From Pseudoduganella buxea (GTDB lineage: Bacteria > Pseudomonadota > Gammaproteobacteria > Burkholderiales > Burkholderiaceae_D), in contig NZ_WNKZ01000007.1 in the NCBI RefSeq assembly GCF_009720835.1, positions 1 through 64,000 on the forward strand: a DNA stretch of 64,000 nucleotides, given 5' to 3'. Position numbers and translations under genes: made by a program. Positions within the stretch are counted from its first letter, which is position 1. Every line of letters starts with the position of its first letter. The notes under the pieces are model-generated. The model saw only the letters and a program-made list of their open reading frames with translations, did not search any database and had not been told where the DNA came from. This document shows, one piece after another, positions 33,740 to 44,909 of the stretch.

Positions 33740-34963
33740 TCAAGGCACCGGCTGGGTGCCGGCCTGCGTCGCCGCCGACGGCAGCACGATCGTGAAGGTC
33801 GTACCCAGGCCCACTGTGCTGACGACGTCGATGGTGCCGTTCATCTGGCGCATCAGGCGGTCCGCGATGGTCAGGCCAAGGCCCGTGCCCTCCGCCGAGG
33901 ACGTCGATCGCCCCAACCGGTCGAATGGCTGGAATAACCTTTCCCGCAAGTCGGGCGCGATACCCTGGCCGGTGTCGCTGACCGTGATGGAAGTGTGGGT
34001 GAGCCCCAATCCGCATACGGCAACGGTCAGGGTGCCGCCAGGCTTGTTGTACCTGGCGCCATTGCTCAGGAGGTTCAGCAGTACCTGTTGCAGCCGCGTG
34101 GCATCCGCATGGACGGAATGCCCGACGTGGTCGGGCATTATAAGCGTCACGCCATGGCGCTCGCATTCGGGCGCAATCAGCCGGGCGCATTTTTCCAGCA
34201 GCGGCGCGAGCATCACGCAGTCGACGCGCAGGTCGGCCTTGCCCGCTTGGATCTTCGCCAGGTCCAGCACTTCGTTCACGAGCGACAACAGGTGGTTCGC
34301 CGCATCGACGATATGCCCGGCGAATTCAGCCGATTGCACCGGTGTGCTCGACAAATGCGCGGAGCGCAGGATATGCGCGAATCCGATGATGGAATTGAGC
34401 GGCGTACGCAGCTCGTGGCTCATCGATGCCAGGAAGCGTGACTTGGCCTCGTTCGCCAGCTCGGCGCTGTTACGCGCCAGGATCAATTGCCGGTTCAGCA
34501 TCGCGAGCTCCATCATGTGCTGCTGGATTTTCTGGTCGGCGCTCCATGCCGCCTTGCGCAGCGCCACAGTACGAAAGGCGCGCTGCAGCCCTGCCTTGAC
34601 CGCGACGATGTTGAACGGCTTGAGCAAGTAATCGATGGCACCGGCGTCGAGGGCGCGCTGGCTGGTCGGCAGGTCGCCTTCGCCGGTCACGATCAGGCAA
34701 CCGAGGTCCGGCTTCAGTGCCAGTGCCGCCTCGATCACAGCGATGCCATCCATCGACGGCATATTCAGGTCGATCAACGCAAGCTTGTAGGGAACGCCGG
34801 CCAGGCTGGCCAGCGCCGCCATGGGATCGGCGAATCCTGCGGGCGCATAGCCTTCCCGCGTCAACAGTTCGCACATCACTTCGCGTACGAGGTCCTCGTC
34901 GTCCACCACGAGGATGGGCAGCGGCGCATCGCGTCCGTCGACATCTTGCATGTCCGTCTCCAT
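33740..34963 (-). CDS. Response regulator-histidine kinase fusion (REC-HisKA-HATPase)
   Basis: A 407-aa soluble protein. It has an N-terminal receiver with D65 in LIDLNMPSMDG, a coiled linker, HisKA with H183 in MSHELRTPLNS, and an HATPase domain ending GTGLGLTIADRL. There is no membrane segment. Such receiver-headed kinases take phosphate from one system and pass it on. Here the neighbour kinase with its HPt is the likely donor or recipient. It is the first gene of a two-gene operon, with the CHASE kinase starting just after its stop. The start at 34963 is chosen; an internal ATG at 34951 is also possible. Confidence 0.88.
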   Translation of the reverse strand: METDMQDVDGRDAPLPILVVDDEDLVREVMCELLTREGYAPAGFADPMAALASLAGVPYKLALIDLNMPSMDGIAVIEAALALKPDLGCLIVTGEGDLPTSQRALDAGAIDYLLKPFNIVAVKAGLQRAFRTVALRKAAWSADQKIQQHMMELAMLNRQLILARNSAELANEAKSRFLASMSHELRTPLNSIIGFAHILRSAHLSSTPVQSAEFAGHIVDAANHLLSLVNEVLDLAKIQAGKADLRVDCVMLAPLLEKCARLIAPECERHGVTLIMPDHVGHSVHADATRLQQVLLNLLSNGARYNKPGGTLTVAVCGLGLTHTSITVSDTGQGIAPDLRERLFQPFDRLGRSTSSAEGTGLGLTIADRLMRQMNGTIDVVSTVGLGTTFTIVLPSAATQAGTQPVP

Positions 34964-35427
34964 GTGTACGCACCTGCCGCAAAGCGTCGCTCAAGCGCCC
35001 TTCGCCAGGCCATTCATCGGGTCGGCGACTATCATTTCGCAAGCTGCAAGCGCGAAAGTCCATATAGATAGTTACATGATTTCAGCGGGGCGTAAAGCAG
35101 ACTTCGTGCACCCATTCACATCATTTACCTGGTCGTCATGGGTAGCGTTCTTCGACGATAAATCGATGATCGACGACCGTTGCGGCCTGCATCCGAAATG
35201 TCCTGCCGATCGTCGTCCCGGCCGTCGTCATTGCCCCGCATGGGCTCAGGCGGGACCAGCGCGACTATGGGCTGGAGGCCGGCGGCGAAGCAGGCCTTGC
35301 GGGGTCACATCGCCGGCGGGACCATTCCGGCCGCCGCCGTGCTCGCGCGGGTGTCGTCATCGCCGGGGCTGAATGCTGCCCCGGCACGTGGTCTCGTCCT
35401 GATCCCGGTACCCGGGTGGAATGTCGA
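34964..35427. other. Intergenic stretch without a recognisable gene
   Basis: The part next to the kinase operon (34964-35160) is less GC-rich and probably holds its promoter. The rest contains overlapping open frames in several phases with GC-biased third positions. None resembles a known protein, so no gene is called. Confidence 0.4.
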
Positions 35428-35756
35428 TCACATCGACGCCGTCGTCGCGGCCGCGTCTTGCGGTGCCACGCCACAGGCCGCGCACACGCTGTCATCGACC
35501 TTGATCTTGCGCTCGAACGGCAGGCGGAGCGACCAGGTATCCTCCGGCATGCGACCGGCCTGTAGGCATGCACCGGCATGCCATGCACCAGCGGCGCGCC
35601 GTTGGTCCACCGTGCCTTGAACGTGATCGAAAAGCACGGCACGCCGTCCGGGGACCGTACCTTCAGGCCGGCCGGCCGGCAGGAGGGGCAGCAGCGTGCG
35701 GGCCAGGCAACGTTGGACCGGTCGCACGGATCGGGATGGTGGGGGTGATCGACCAT
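35428..35756 (-). pseudogene. Possible frameshifted remnant of an unknown small gene
   Basis: On the minus strand an ATG at 35756 opens a frame with strong GC bias at third codon positions. It reads through CCPSC and the stretch GVPCFSITFKARWTNGAPLV. Near 35550 the coding-like signal moves to another phase, which continues MPEDTWSLRLPFERKIKVDD, then CAACG, and stops at 35428. The two parts together would give about 109 residues with paired cysteines. The span of 329 bp is not a multiple of three, so a frameshift is implied. No family is recognised. An alternative is that neither frame was ever coding. Confidence 0.3.
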
Positions 35757-35837
35757 TGCAGGCCCGCCGCCGGACCGGTTGGCCGGCGATGCGAATTTCG
35801 CTACACTCTGAAGCTTCCCAGCCCAGCAAGGAATTCC

Positions 35838-37514
35838 ATGCCCCGCCTGCACCCGATCGCCGCCAGCCTCGCCCTGGCATTGACTGTCTCCGCCCACGCG
35901 CAAACGCCGGCCACCACCGGCACCGTCATCGACAATGCCAACGGCTACACCTTGAACGCCGCCGGCAAGCTGGTGCGCTTCCAGTCGCTGGCGTTCGACG
36001 GCCAGGGCCGCATCGTCGCCGTCGGCAGCGCGCGCGACGTGGCCGCCAGGGCCAAGGGTTTCCAGCATGTCGACGTGCAGGGCAAGACCGTGCTGCCGGG
36101 CCTGATCGACGCCCATGGTCACGTGTTCGGCCTGGGTGAAGTCGCCACGGCGGCGGAGCTGTACAGCTCCACGTCGCTGGACGGCGCCCTGGCGACCATC
36201 GGCAGCTTCGCGCGGGCCAACGGCCAGCGCGCCTGGGTGGTGGGCAATGGCTGGAACCAGGAGATCTGGAAGCTGGGCCGCTTCCCCACGGCGAAGGAGC
36301 TCGATGGCGTCGTGCCGGACCGGCCGGCGCTGATGCACCGCGTCGACGGCCATGCCGTGTGGGTCAACAGCCGTGCGCTGGCCCTGGCCGGCATCACGAA
36401 GGACACGCAGGACCCGGCCGGCGGCAAGATCGAGCGCGACGCGGCGGGCGAGGCCACCGGCATCCTCGTCGACGGCGCCATCGAACTGGTCACGAAGGTG
36501 ATGCCGAAAGCCACCGAGGCCGAGTCGCGCGCGGCGCTGGACGGCGCGCTGGCCATTCTCGCCAAGAACGGCCTGACCAGCGTGCACGATGCCGGCGTCG
36601 GTGTCGGCGCGGACAAGCTGTATCGTGCCTATGCGGACAGCGGCAAGCTGAGCGCGCGCGTCTACGCGATGATCGGTGACACGGGCGAGGACTTCGACCG
36701 TCTGTCCGCCCAGGGGCCGTTGAAGAGTTACGCCAACGACCTGTATGCGCTGTCCTCGGTGAAGCTGTATGCGGACGGCGCCCTGGGCAGCCGCGGCGCC
36801 GCACTGATCAAGCCATACAGCGACGCGCCGCACACGCACGGCCTGCTGTTTTACAAGGACGGCGAGATGCGCGCCAAGATGGAAAAGGCCATCAAGGCCG
36901 GCTACCAGCTCAATGTGCACGCCATCGGCGACGCCGGCAACCGCCAGATCCTGGACAACTACGCGGCGCTGCTGAAGAAGCATCCGGGCGCCGCGCTGCG
37001 CCACCGCATCGAGCACGCCCAGGTCGTCGCACTGGCCGATATCCCCCGCTTCAAGGCGCTCGGCATCATCCCGTCGATGCAGCCGACCCACGCGACGTCG
37101 GACCAGAACATGGCCGAGCAGCGGGTCGGCCCGCAGCGTATCGAAGGCGCCTACGCGTGGCACACTTTCCTGAAGCAGGGCTCGCGCATCGCCTGCGGCT
37201 CGGACTTCCCCATCGAATCGCCCAACCCCTTCGAAGGCATCCATGCCGCCGTCACGCGCCAGGACATGCGCGACGTGCCCGCCGGGGGCTGGCACAAGGA
37301 GCAGGCCATGACCTTGCAGCAGGCCTTCCGCTGCTTCACGCTCGATGCGGCCTTTGCAGCGCGCCAGGAAAACGTCATCGGTTCGCTGGAGCCGGGCAAG
37401 TGGGCCGACTTCATCGTCACGGACCAGGACCTGTTCCAGGTGGCGCCCGAGAAGATCGGCCGGATCGGCGTGCTGCAGACGTGGGTGGGCGGCCGCCAGG
37501 TCTACCGCAAATAA
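35838..37514 (+). CDS. Exported amidohydrolase (YtcJ/LAF3-like, amidohydrolase family 3)
   Basis: A 558-aa protein with a signal peptide (IAASLALALTVSAHA, cleaved near residue 21), so it acts in the periplasm. It has the amidohydrolase metal-binding HGHVFG near residue 94, VHAIGDAGN, IEHAQ and the late GSDFPIE aspartate. The layout matches family-3 amidohydrolases (YtcJ type), many of which cleave N-acyl or amide bonds but have no defined substrate. The start is the ATG at 35838, which has AAGGAATTCC upstream. The gene is monocistronic and converges with the aldo/keto reductase gene. Confidence 0.8.
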   Translation: MPRLHPIAASLALALTVSAHAQTPATTGTVIDNANGYTLNAAGKLVRFQSLAFDGQGRIVAVGSARDVAARAKGFQHVDVQGKTVLPGLIDAHGHVFGLGEVATAAELYSSTSLDGALATIGSFARANGQRAWVVGNGWNQEIWKLGRFPTAKELDGVVPDRPALMHRVDGHAVWVNSRALALAGITKDTQDPAGGKIERDAAGEATGILVDGAIELVTKVMPKATEAESRAALDGALAILAKNGLTSVHDAGVGVGADKLYRAYADSGKLSARVYAMIGDTGEDFDRLSAQGPLKSYANDLYALSSVKLYADGALGSRGAALIKPYSDAPHTHGLLFYKDGEMRAKMEKAIKAGYQLNVHAIGDAGNRQILDNYAALLKKHPGAALRHRIEHAQVVALADIPRFKALGIIPSMQPTHATSDQNMAEQRVGPQRIEGAYAWHTFLKQGSRIACGSDFPIESPNPFEGIHAAVTRQDMRDVPAGGWHKEQAMTLQQAFRCFTLDAAFAARQENVIGSLEPGKWADFIVTDQDLFQVAPEKIGRIGVLQTWVGGRQVYRK

Positions 37515-37523
37515 TCCCGGCGT

Positions 37524-38396
37524 TCAGCGCGCGCCGGCCATGCCGTCCAGTTCCGCCACCGCGTCGGCCGGCAGGTCGAGCGCGGCGGCGGCCAGGTTCT
37601 CGTGCAGGTGCGCCACGGAAGACGTGCCTGGAATGACGAGGATGTTCGGCGCGCGCCGCAGCAGCCACGCAATGGCCACCTGCATCGGCGTCGCGCCAAG
37701 CCGCGCCGCCACGTCCGACAGCGTGCCTGATTCCAGCGGCGAGAAGCCGCCCAGGGGGAAGAAGGGCACGTAGGCGATGCCGTCGGCCGCCAGCGTGTCG
37801 ATCAGCGCATCGTCATCCCGGTGCACCAGGTTGTAGTGGTTCTGCACGCAGGCGATCGGCACGATGCGCCTCGCCTGGCGCACCTGCTCCGCCGTGACGT
37901 TGCTCAGGCCGATATGGCGCACCAGCCCCTGTTCGCGCAGGCCGGCCAGCACGGCGAGCGGTTGTTCCAGGCTGCCTTCGGCCGGGCCGTGCACGCTGAA
38001 CATGGCGCGCAGGTTGACGACGTCGAGCGTTTCCAGGCCCAGGTTGCGCAGGTTGTCGTGCACCGCGGCGGTCAATTCCTCGCGGCCGAAGGCCGGCAGC
38101 CAGCCGCCCTGGTCATCGCGCCGCGCGCCGATCTTCGTGACGATGGCCAGGCCGGCCGGATAGGGATGCAGGGCCGCGCGGATCAGCTGGTTCGTCACGT
38201 GCGGGCCGTAGAAGTCGGACGTATCGATATGGTCGATCCCCGCCGCGATGGCCGCCTGCAGCACGGCGCGGGCGGCGGACGGGTCCTTCGGCGGGCCGAA
38301 CACGCCGGGGCCGGCCAGTTGCATGGCGCCGTAGCCGATGCGGTGGACGGTACGTCCGCCCAGTCGGAAGGTGCCGCTGCGTGCGATGTCGGTCAT
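37524..38396 (-). CDS. Aldo/keto reductase
   Basis: A 290-aa NAD(P)H-dependent oxidoreductase of the aldo/keto reductase TIM-barrel family. The first catalytic motif is DTSDFYGP (Asp and Tyr). LGATPMQVAIAWLL and the nucleotide-binding IPGTSSVAHLHENLAA are at the C-terminal end. In the usual tetrad the His normally follows in the LVRHIGLSN region. The gene is divergent from a LysR regulator 117 bp away, the classic arrangement for a regulator and its target. The natural substrate is unknown. Confidence 0.85.
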   Translation of the reverse strand: MTDIARSGTFRLGGRTVHRIGYGAMQLAGPGVFGPPKDPSAARAVLQAAIAAGIDHIDTSDFYGPHVTNQLIRAALHPYPAGLAIVTKIGARRDDQGGWLPAFGREELTAAVHDNLRNLGLETLDVVNLRAMFSVHGPAEGSLEQPLAVLAGLREQGLVRHIGLSNVTAEQVRQARRIVPIACVQNHYNLVHRDDDALIDTLAADGIAYVPFFPLGGFSPLESGTLSDVAARLGATPMQVAIAWLLRRAPNILVIPGTSSVAHLHENLAAAALDLPADAVAELDGMAGAR

Positions 38397-38513
38397 GTGC
38401 TACTCCTCGTGTGGTTGATGAACCCATGTTGAGGCCAGCACGATTCGGCGACAATCCGGTACAGTGTGCACGGGCTGTACGAAAAAACGCACAACACTAC
38501 AAGAGGAGCAGGA

Positions 38514-39416
38514 ATGGGTGTCGACCTGGGCGACCTGAACGCCTTCGTGGCCGTGGCACGGGCCGGGGGCTTTCGCGATGCGGCGCGCGCCGGCGGCGTC
38601 TCCGCCTCCGGCTTGAGCGAGGCCGTGCGCCGCCTGGAGCAGCGCCTGGGTGTGCGCCTGCTGAACCGCAGCACGCGCAGCGTCGTGCCCAGCGAGGCGG
38701 GGCGGGGGCTGCTCGAGCGCCTCGGGCCGGCGCTGCAGGAAGTGGAACTGGCGCTGGACGTGGTCAACGGCTTTCGCGACCGCCCCACGGGCACCTTGCG
38801 CCTGAACGTGCCGATGGCGGCGTCGCGCCTCGTGCTGCCGGCCATCGTGCCGCCGTTCCTGGCGGCCTACCCGGATATCGTGCTGGACGTCGTCACGGAA
38901 GACAGCTTCGTCGACATGCTGGCGGCCGGCTGCGATGCCGGCATCCGCTACGAGGAACGCCTCGAACAGGACATGATTGCAGTACCCATCGGCCCGCGCG
39001 TGCAGCGCTTCGCGGCGGCCGCGTCGCCGGCCTACCTGGCGCGCCACGGCCGGCCGGCGCATCCGGGCGAACTGACGGCGCATGCCTGCCTGGGCGGCCA
39101 CTTCGCCGGCAGCACGCCGTTCGAATGGACTTTCGAGCGGGACGGCGAACAGGTCAACGTCATGCCGCGCGGCCCGCTGACGGTGCGCCTGGGCGGCGCG
39201 GCCGACCTGGCTGTCAGCGCGGCCATTGCCGGCACCGGCATCGTCTACCTGTTCGAGGACTGGCTGCAGCCCCACTTCGCCAGCGGCGCGCTGGAGCCGG
39301 TGCTGGCGCCGTGGTGGCTGAGCTTTTCCGGCCCCTACCTGTATTACCCGGGGCGCCGCCTCGTACCGGCGCCGCTGCGCGCCCTGATCGGCTTCATCCG
39401 CGAACATGGCGCTTGA
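38514..39416 (+). CDS. LysR-family transcriptional regulator
   Basis: A 300-aa LysR regulator. The N-terminal winged HTH (residues 5-64; GGVSASGLSEAVRRLEQRLG) is followed by the substrate-binding domain (about 92-290) of the DsdA/CrgA-like group. The ATG at 38514 has AGAGGAG upstream and a longer frame is rejected. It is transcribed divergently from the aldo/keto reductase and likely controls it. A TACAGTGTGCACGGGCTGTA region at 38459-38478 in the shared gap has dyad character and could be its binding site. The gene's stop overlaps the hutU -35 hexamer. Confidence 0.88.
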   Translation: MGVDLGDLNAFVAVARAGGFRDAARAGGVSASGLSEAVRRLEQRLGVRLLNRSTRSVVPSEAGRGLLERLGPALQEVELALDVVNGFRDRPTGTLRLNVPMAASRLVLPAIVPPFLAAYPDIVLDVVTEDSFVDMLAAGCDAGIRYEERLEQDMIAVPIGPRVQRFAAAASPAYLARHGRPAHPGELTAHACLGGHFAGSTPFEWTFERDGEQVNVMPRGPLTVRLGGAADLAVSAAIAGTGIVYLFEDWLQPHFASGALEPVLAPWWLSFSGPYLYYPGRRLVPAPLRALIGFIREHGA

Positions 39417-39457
39417 CTTCGGTTGTATAGACAACTTATGCTTGTTGTATCACCAAC
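39413..39457 (+). promoter_or_regulatory. hutU promoter with two HutC-like operators
   Basis: TTGACT (39413-39418), an 18-bp spacer and TATGCT (39437-39442) form a good sigma70 promoter. Operator 1, GTTGTATAGACAAC (39422-39435), lies in the spacer. Operator 2, GTTGTATCACCAAC (39444-39457), lies just after the -10. They are 22 bp apart, two helical turns, and resemble the TTGTAT-type HutC sites of proteobacteria. Binding would block initiation until urocanate releases HutC. Confidence 0.75.
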
Positions 39458-39467
39458 AGGAGACGAC

Positions 39468-41171
<1,704 letters not shown>

Positions 41172-41185
41172 ACCAGGTATCGAAC

Positions 41186-42739
41186 ATGAAGCAAACCAAT
41201 CACACCCTGACCATCAAGCCCGGCAAGCTGACCCTGGCCGAACTGCGCGCAGCCTGGACCACGCACGGCAATATCGCGCTGGCCGCCGAAGCCTATCCCG
41301 TCATCGACGCCGCCGCGCAGGCCGTGCAGGCCATCGTGCAAAAGGGCGACGCCGCCTACGGCATCAACACAGGCTTCGGCCTGCTGGCGAAAACCCGCAT
41401 CCCGGACGACAAGCTGGAACAATTGCAGCGCAACCTGATCCTGTCGCATTCCGTCGGCACGGGCGAGCTGATGGCGGACCACGTGGTGCGCCTCCTGATG
41501 CTGATGAAGATCGGCAGCCTGGCGCGGGGCTACTCGGGCATTCGCGCCGTCGTCATCGATACCCTGATCGCGCTGTACAACGCCGGCATCATGCCCGCCA
41601 TTCCCGTCAAGGGCTCGGTCGGCGCCTCCGGCGACCTGGCGCCGCTGTCGCACATGACCCTGGCCATCCTGGGCGTGGGCGAAGTGCGCGTCAAGGGTGA
41701 GCTGATGCAGGCGGCCGATGCGCTGAAGTCCGCCGGCATCGCGCCGGTGGTGCTGGCCGCCAAGGAAGGCCTGGCCCTGATCAACGGCACCCAGGCATCG
41801 GCGGCGCTGGCGCTGCATGGCCTGTTCATGGCCGAGCGGCTGCTGGAAGCGGGCATGGTGACGGGATCGCTGTCGCTGGACGCGGCCAAGGGCAGCGATT
41901 CGCCGTTCGACGCACGCGTGCACGAAGTGCGCGGCCAGCCGGGGCAGATCGCCGCCGCCGCCATCTACCGCCAGCTCGTGACGGGCAGCGCCATCCGCGC
42001 CTCGCACCTGGAAGGCGACGAGCGCGTGCAGGACCCGTACTGCCTGCGTTGCCAGCCGCAAGTGATGGGCGCCTGCATGGACCTGATCGGCAACGTCACG
42101 CGCACCCTGCTGATCGAGGCGAACGCCGTCACCGACAATCCGCTGCTGTTCCGCGACGGCGACGAAGTGAACATCGTCTCGGGCGGTAACTTCCACGCCG
42201 AACCCGTCGCCTTCGCGGCCGACACGCTGGCGCTGGCCATCGCCGAGATCGGCAGCATCGCCGAGCGGCGCATCGCGCTGCTGATCGACGCCACCCTGTC
42301 CGGCCTGCCGCCGTTCCTGGTGCGCGACCCCGGCGTCAACTCCGGCTTCATGATCGCCCACGTGACGGCCGCCGCGCTGGCTTCGGAAAACAAGTCTCTG
42401 GCGCACCCGGCCAGCGTCGACACCATTCCCACGTCGGCCAACCAGGAAGACCACGTCAGCATGGCCACCTTCGCGGCGCGCCGGCTCGACGAGATGGCGC
42501 ACAATACGGCGGCGATCGTCGGCATCGAGCTGCTGGCGGCGGCGCAGGGCATCGACTTCCACCGCCCACTGCGCACGTCGCCGCACCTGGAACACGTGCA
42601 TTCGCAGCTGCGCCAGAAGGTGCCGTTCTTCGACGCCGACCGTTACTTCGCGCCCGATATCGAGGCCGCCAAGCAGATGGTGCTCAAGGGCGAGCTGTCG
42701 GCGACCTGCCGCAGCCTGTTCACGCCGCTGCATCCATAA
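41186..42739 (+). CDS. hutH: Histidine ammonia-lyase
   Basis: A 517-aa enzyme that converts L-histidine to urocanate and ammonia, the first step of histidine catabolism. The self-made MIO cofactor comes from A147-S148-G149 in [14 protein letters not shown]. Other family marks are the early YGINTGFG and the catalytic region [12 protein letters not shown]. It follows hutU by 14 bp and precedes hutG by 17 bp. Cytosolic homotetramer in the family. Confidence 0.97.
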   Translation: MKQTNHTLTIKPGKLTLAELRAAWTTHGNIALAAEAYPVIDAAAQAVQAIVQKGDAAYGINTGFGLLAKTRIPDDKLEQLQRNLILSHSVGTGELMADHVVRLLMLMKIGSLARGYSGIRAVVIDTLIALYNAGIMPAIPVKGSVGASGDLAPLSHMTLAILGVGEVRVKGELMQAADALKSAGIAPVVLAAKEGLALINGTQASAALALHGLFMAERLLEAGMVTGSLSLDAAKGSDSPFDARVHEVRGQPGQIAAAAIYRQLVTGSAIRASHLEGDERVQDPYCLRCQPQVMGACMDLIGNVTRTLLIEANAVTDNPLLFRDGDEVNIVSGGNFHAEPVAFAADTLALAIAEIGSIAERRIALLIDATLSGLPPFLVRDPGVNSGFMIAHVTAAALASENKSLAHPASVDTIPTSANQEDHVSMATFAARRLDEMAHNTAAIVGIELLAAAQGIDFHRPLRTSPHLEHVHSQLRQKVPFFDADRYFAPDIEAAKQMVLKGELSATCRSLFTPLHP

Positions 42740-42756
42740 CCGACAAGGGAGGGGCG

Positions 42757-43545
42757 ATGGATTACCGTTTCAACGCAGGCAGCGCGCCGCTGCTGGTGTC
42801 GATGCCCCACGTGGGCACCGATATTCCGGACGATATCGCCGCCGGCATGGCGCCGTGCGCGCAGGCTCGCGCCGACACGGACTGGCACCTGGAGCAGCTG
42901 TACGGCTTCGCGCAGGAACTGGGCGCCTCGACCCTGGCGGCGCGCTGGTCGCGTTACGTCATCGACCTGAACCGCCCGCCCGAGAACACCAACCTGTATC
43001 CGGGCCAGGACACGACCGGCTTGTGCCCCGTCGATACCTTCGCGCGCGAGCCGCTGTACCAGCCGGGGCGCGCTCCCGATGCGGCGGAAGTCCAGCGCCG
43101 CCTGGCGGCCTACTGGCAGCCGTACCACGACTGCCTGCGCACGGAGCTGAGCCGGCTGCTGGCCCGGCACGGCCGGGTCGTGCTGTGGGAAGCCCATTCG
43201 ATCGCATCCGTCGTGCCGCGCTTCTTCGAAGGCAAGCTGCCGGACCTGAACTTCGGCACGGCCGACGGCGCCAGCTGCGATGGCACGCTGACGGAACTGG
43301 TGACGAACCTGGCGCGGGCGGGAGAGCGCTTCACGGTGGCCGTCAACGGCCGCTTCAAGGGCGGCCATATCACGCGCCGTTACGGCAATCCGGCCGGCGG
43401 CGTGCACGCCATCCAGCTGGAGATGTGCCAGTCCACCTATATGAATGAAAGCTTCCCGTTCGACTACCGGCCCGACCTGGCCGCACAGGTGCAGCCCGTA
43501 CTGCGGGACATGCTGCAGGCGGCCGCCGGCTGGGCCCGGCCGTGA
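42757..43545 (+). CDS. hutG: N-formylglutamate deformylase
   Basis: A 262-aa zinc-type amidohydrolase of the N-formylglutamate amidohydrolase family. It releases formate from N-formyl-L-glutamate to give glutamate. Typical segments are SMPHVGTDIP near the start and WEAHSIAS, with metal-ligand-like His and Glu. A GRFKGGHITRRYGNP segment follows. Its presence with hutF shows that histidine is degraded through formiminoglutamate deimination rather than direct formamide release. The stop overlaps the GTG of hutF by three bases. Confidence 0.93.
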   Translation: MDYRFNAGSAPLLVSMPHVGTDIPDDIAAGMAPCAQARADTDWHLEQLYGFAQELGASTLAARWSRYVIDLNRPPENTNLYPGQDTTGLCPVDTFAREPLYQPGRAPDAAEVQRRLAAYWQPYHDCLRTELSRLLARHGRVVLWEAHSIASVVPRFFEGKLPDLNFGTADGASCDGTLTELVTNLARAGERFTVAVNGRFKGGHITRRYGNPAGGVHAIQLEMCQSTYMNESFPFDYRPDLAAQVQPVLRDMLQAAAGWARP

Positions 43546-44909
43546 GCGCGCTGTTCTGCCGGCACGCGCTGCTGCCCGAAGGCTGGCGCAACGATGTGCT
43601 GCTGCGCTGGGACGGGGCGGGACGCCTGACGGCAGTGACGCCGGATGCCTCCGTGCCGGCCGGCGTCGAGCAGGCGCAACTGGTCATTCCCGGCATGGTC
43701 AACCTGCATTCGCACAGCTTCCAGCGCGCCCTGTCCGGCATGACGGAAGTGGCGGGGGCGGGGCCGGACAGCTTCTGGACGTGGCGCGACCTGATGTACC
43801 GTTTCGCCCGCCAGATCACGCCGCAGCAGATCGAGGCCATCGCGGCCCAGCTGTTCGCCGAGTGCCTGCGGCACGGCTATACGTCGATTTGCGAGTTCCA
43901 TTATGTGCACCGCCAGCCCGATGGCGCGTTATACCCCGATATGGCCGAGACGGCGAAGCGGGTGATCGGGGCGGCGAAACTGGCCGGCATCGGCATCACG
44001 ATGCTGCCCGTGCTCTACCGTTACGCCGGCTTCGGCGACGCCCCGTTAAAGCCCGAGCAGGCCCGCTTTCGCACCGATGCGGCCGATGTGCTGGCCATCG
44101 TCGACGCGCTGGAACCGCTGCGCGGGCCCATGGTCGAAGTGGGCGTGGCGCCGCATTCGCTCCGGGCCGCGTCCGTGGCGCAGGTCGACACGGTGCTGGC
44201 GGCGCTGCCGGCCGGACGCCCGGTGCATATCCATATCGCCGAGCAGCAGGCCGAGGTACGGCAGTGCCTGGACCATGGCGGGCGCCGCCCGGTGCAGTAT
44301 CTGTTCGATAATCTGCCGGTCGATGCGCGCTGGTGCCTGGTGCACGCGACGCACCTGGACGAGCAGGAAGTGGGCCTGCTGGCCCGCAGCGGCGCCGTGG
44401 CGGGGCTGTGCCCCACCACCGAGGCCAACCTGGGCGACGGCCTGTTCCCGCTGGCGCCCTACCTGGCCCAGGGCGGCCGGCTCGGCGTGGGCAGCGACAG
44501 TCATGTGTCGCAAAGCCCCGTGGAAGAACTGCGCTGGCTGGAATACGGCCAGCGCCTGCTGCATCAGCAGCGCAATATCGCCGTCTCGCCCAGCGAGCGG
44601 CGCGTGGGCAGCCACTTGTGGCAGGCCGCGCTGGCAGGCGGTGCGCAAGCCGCAGGCCGTCCCGTCGGCGCACTCGCGCTTGGCCACATGGCCGATGCGC
44701 TCGTGCTGGACGACAGCCACCCGAACCTGTTCGGGCTGGCGGCACCGGATGTGCTGAACGGCCTTATCTTCAGCGGCAACGACAATCTGGTAAAGGACGT
44801 TTTGGCCGGCGGACAGTGGATCGTGCGTGGCCAGGAGCACGTGGCGCAACAGGCCATCGCCGCGCGCTTCCGACAGACGCTGGCCGAACTGCGCGAGTTG
44901 CGATCATGA
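43542..44909 (+). CDS. hutF: Formimidoylglutamate deiminase
   Basis: A 455-aa amidohydrolase-superfamily enzyme turning N-formimino-L-glutamate into N-formyl-L-glutamate and ammonia. The metal-binding NLHSHSFQRAL lies near residue 55. HIAEQQAE and VHATH carry further ligands, and GSDSHVS contains the late catalytic aspartate. The start is GTG at 43542, overlapping the hutG stop (GTGA). Its own stop overlaps hutD (ATGA). Both overlaps suggest coupled translation and equal dosage. Confidence 0.95.
   Translation: MSALFCRHALLPEGWRNDVLLRWDGAGRLTAVTPDASVPAGVEQAQLVIPGMVNLHSHSFQRALSGMTEVAGAGPDSFWTWRDLMYRFARQITPQQIEAIAAQLFAECLRHGYTSICEFHYVHRQPDGALYPDMAETAKRVIGAAKLAGIGITMLPVLYRYAGFGDAPLKPEQARFRTDAADVLAIVDALEPLRGPMVEVGVAPHSLRAASVAQVDTVLAALPAGRPVHIHIAEQQAEVRQCLDHGGRRPVQYLFDNLPVDARWCLVHATHLDEQEVGLLARSGAVAGLCPTTEANLGDGLFPLAPYLAQGGRLGVGSDSHVSQSPVEELRWLEYGQRLLHQQRNIAVSPSERRVGSHLWQAALAGGAQAAGRPVGALALGHMADALVLDDSHPNLFGLAAPDVLNGLIFSGNDNLVKDVLAGGQWIVRGQEHVAQQAIAARFRQTLAELRELRS

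Noticed and set aside
35180..35620. Plus-strand frame of 146 codons in the gap before the amidohydrolase.
   Set aside because: It is rich in Ser, Arg and Pro with no domain, and conflicts with a better coding signal on the minus strand.
35265..37295. Minus-strand frame of 676 codons over the amidohydrolase gene.
   Set aside because: The amidohydrolase on the plus strand has a signal peptide and all metal motifs; the antisense frame has no recognisable domain.
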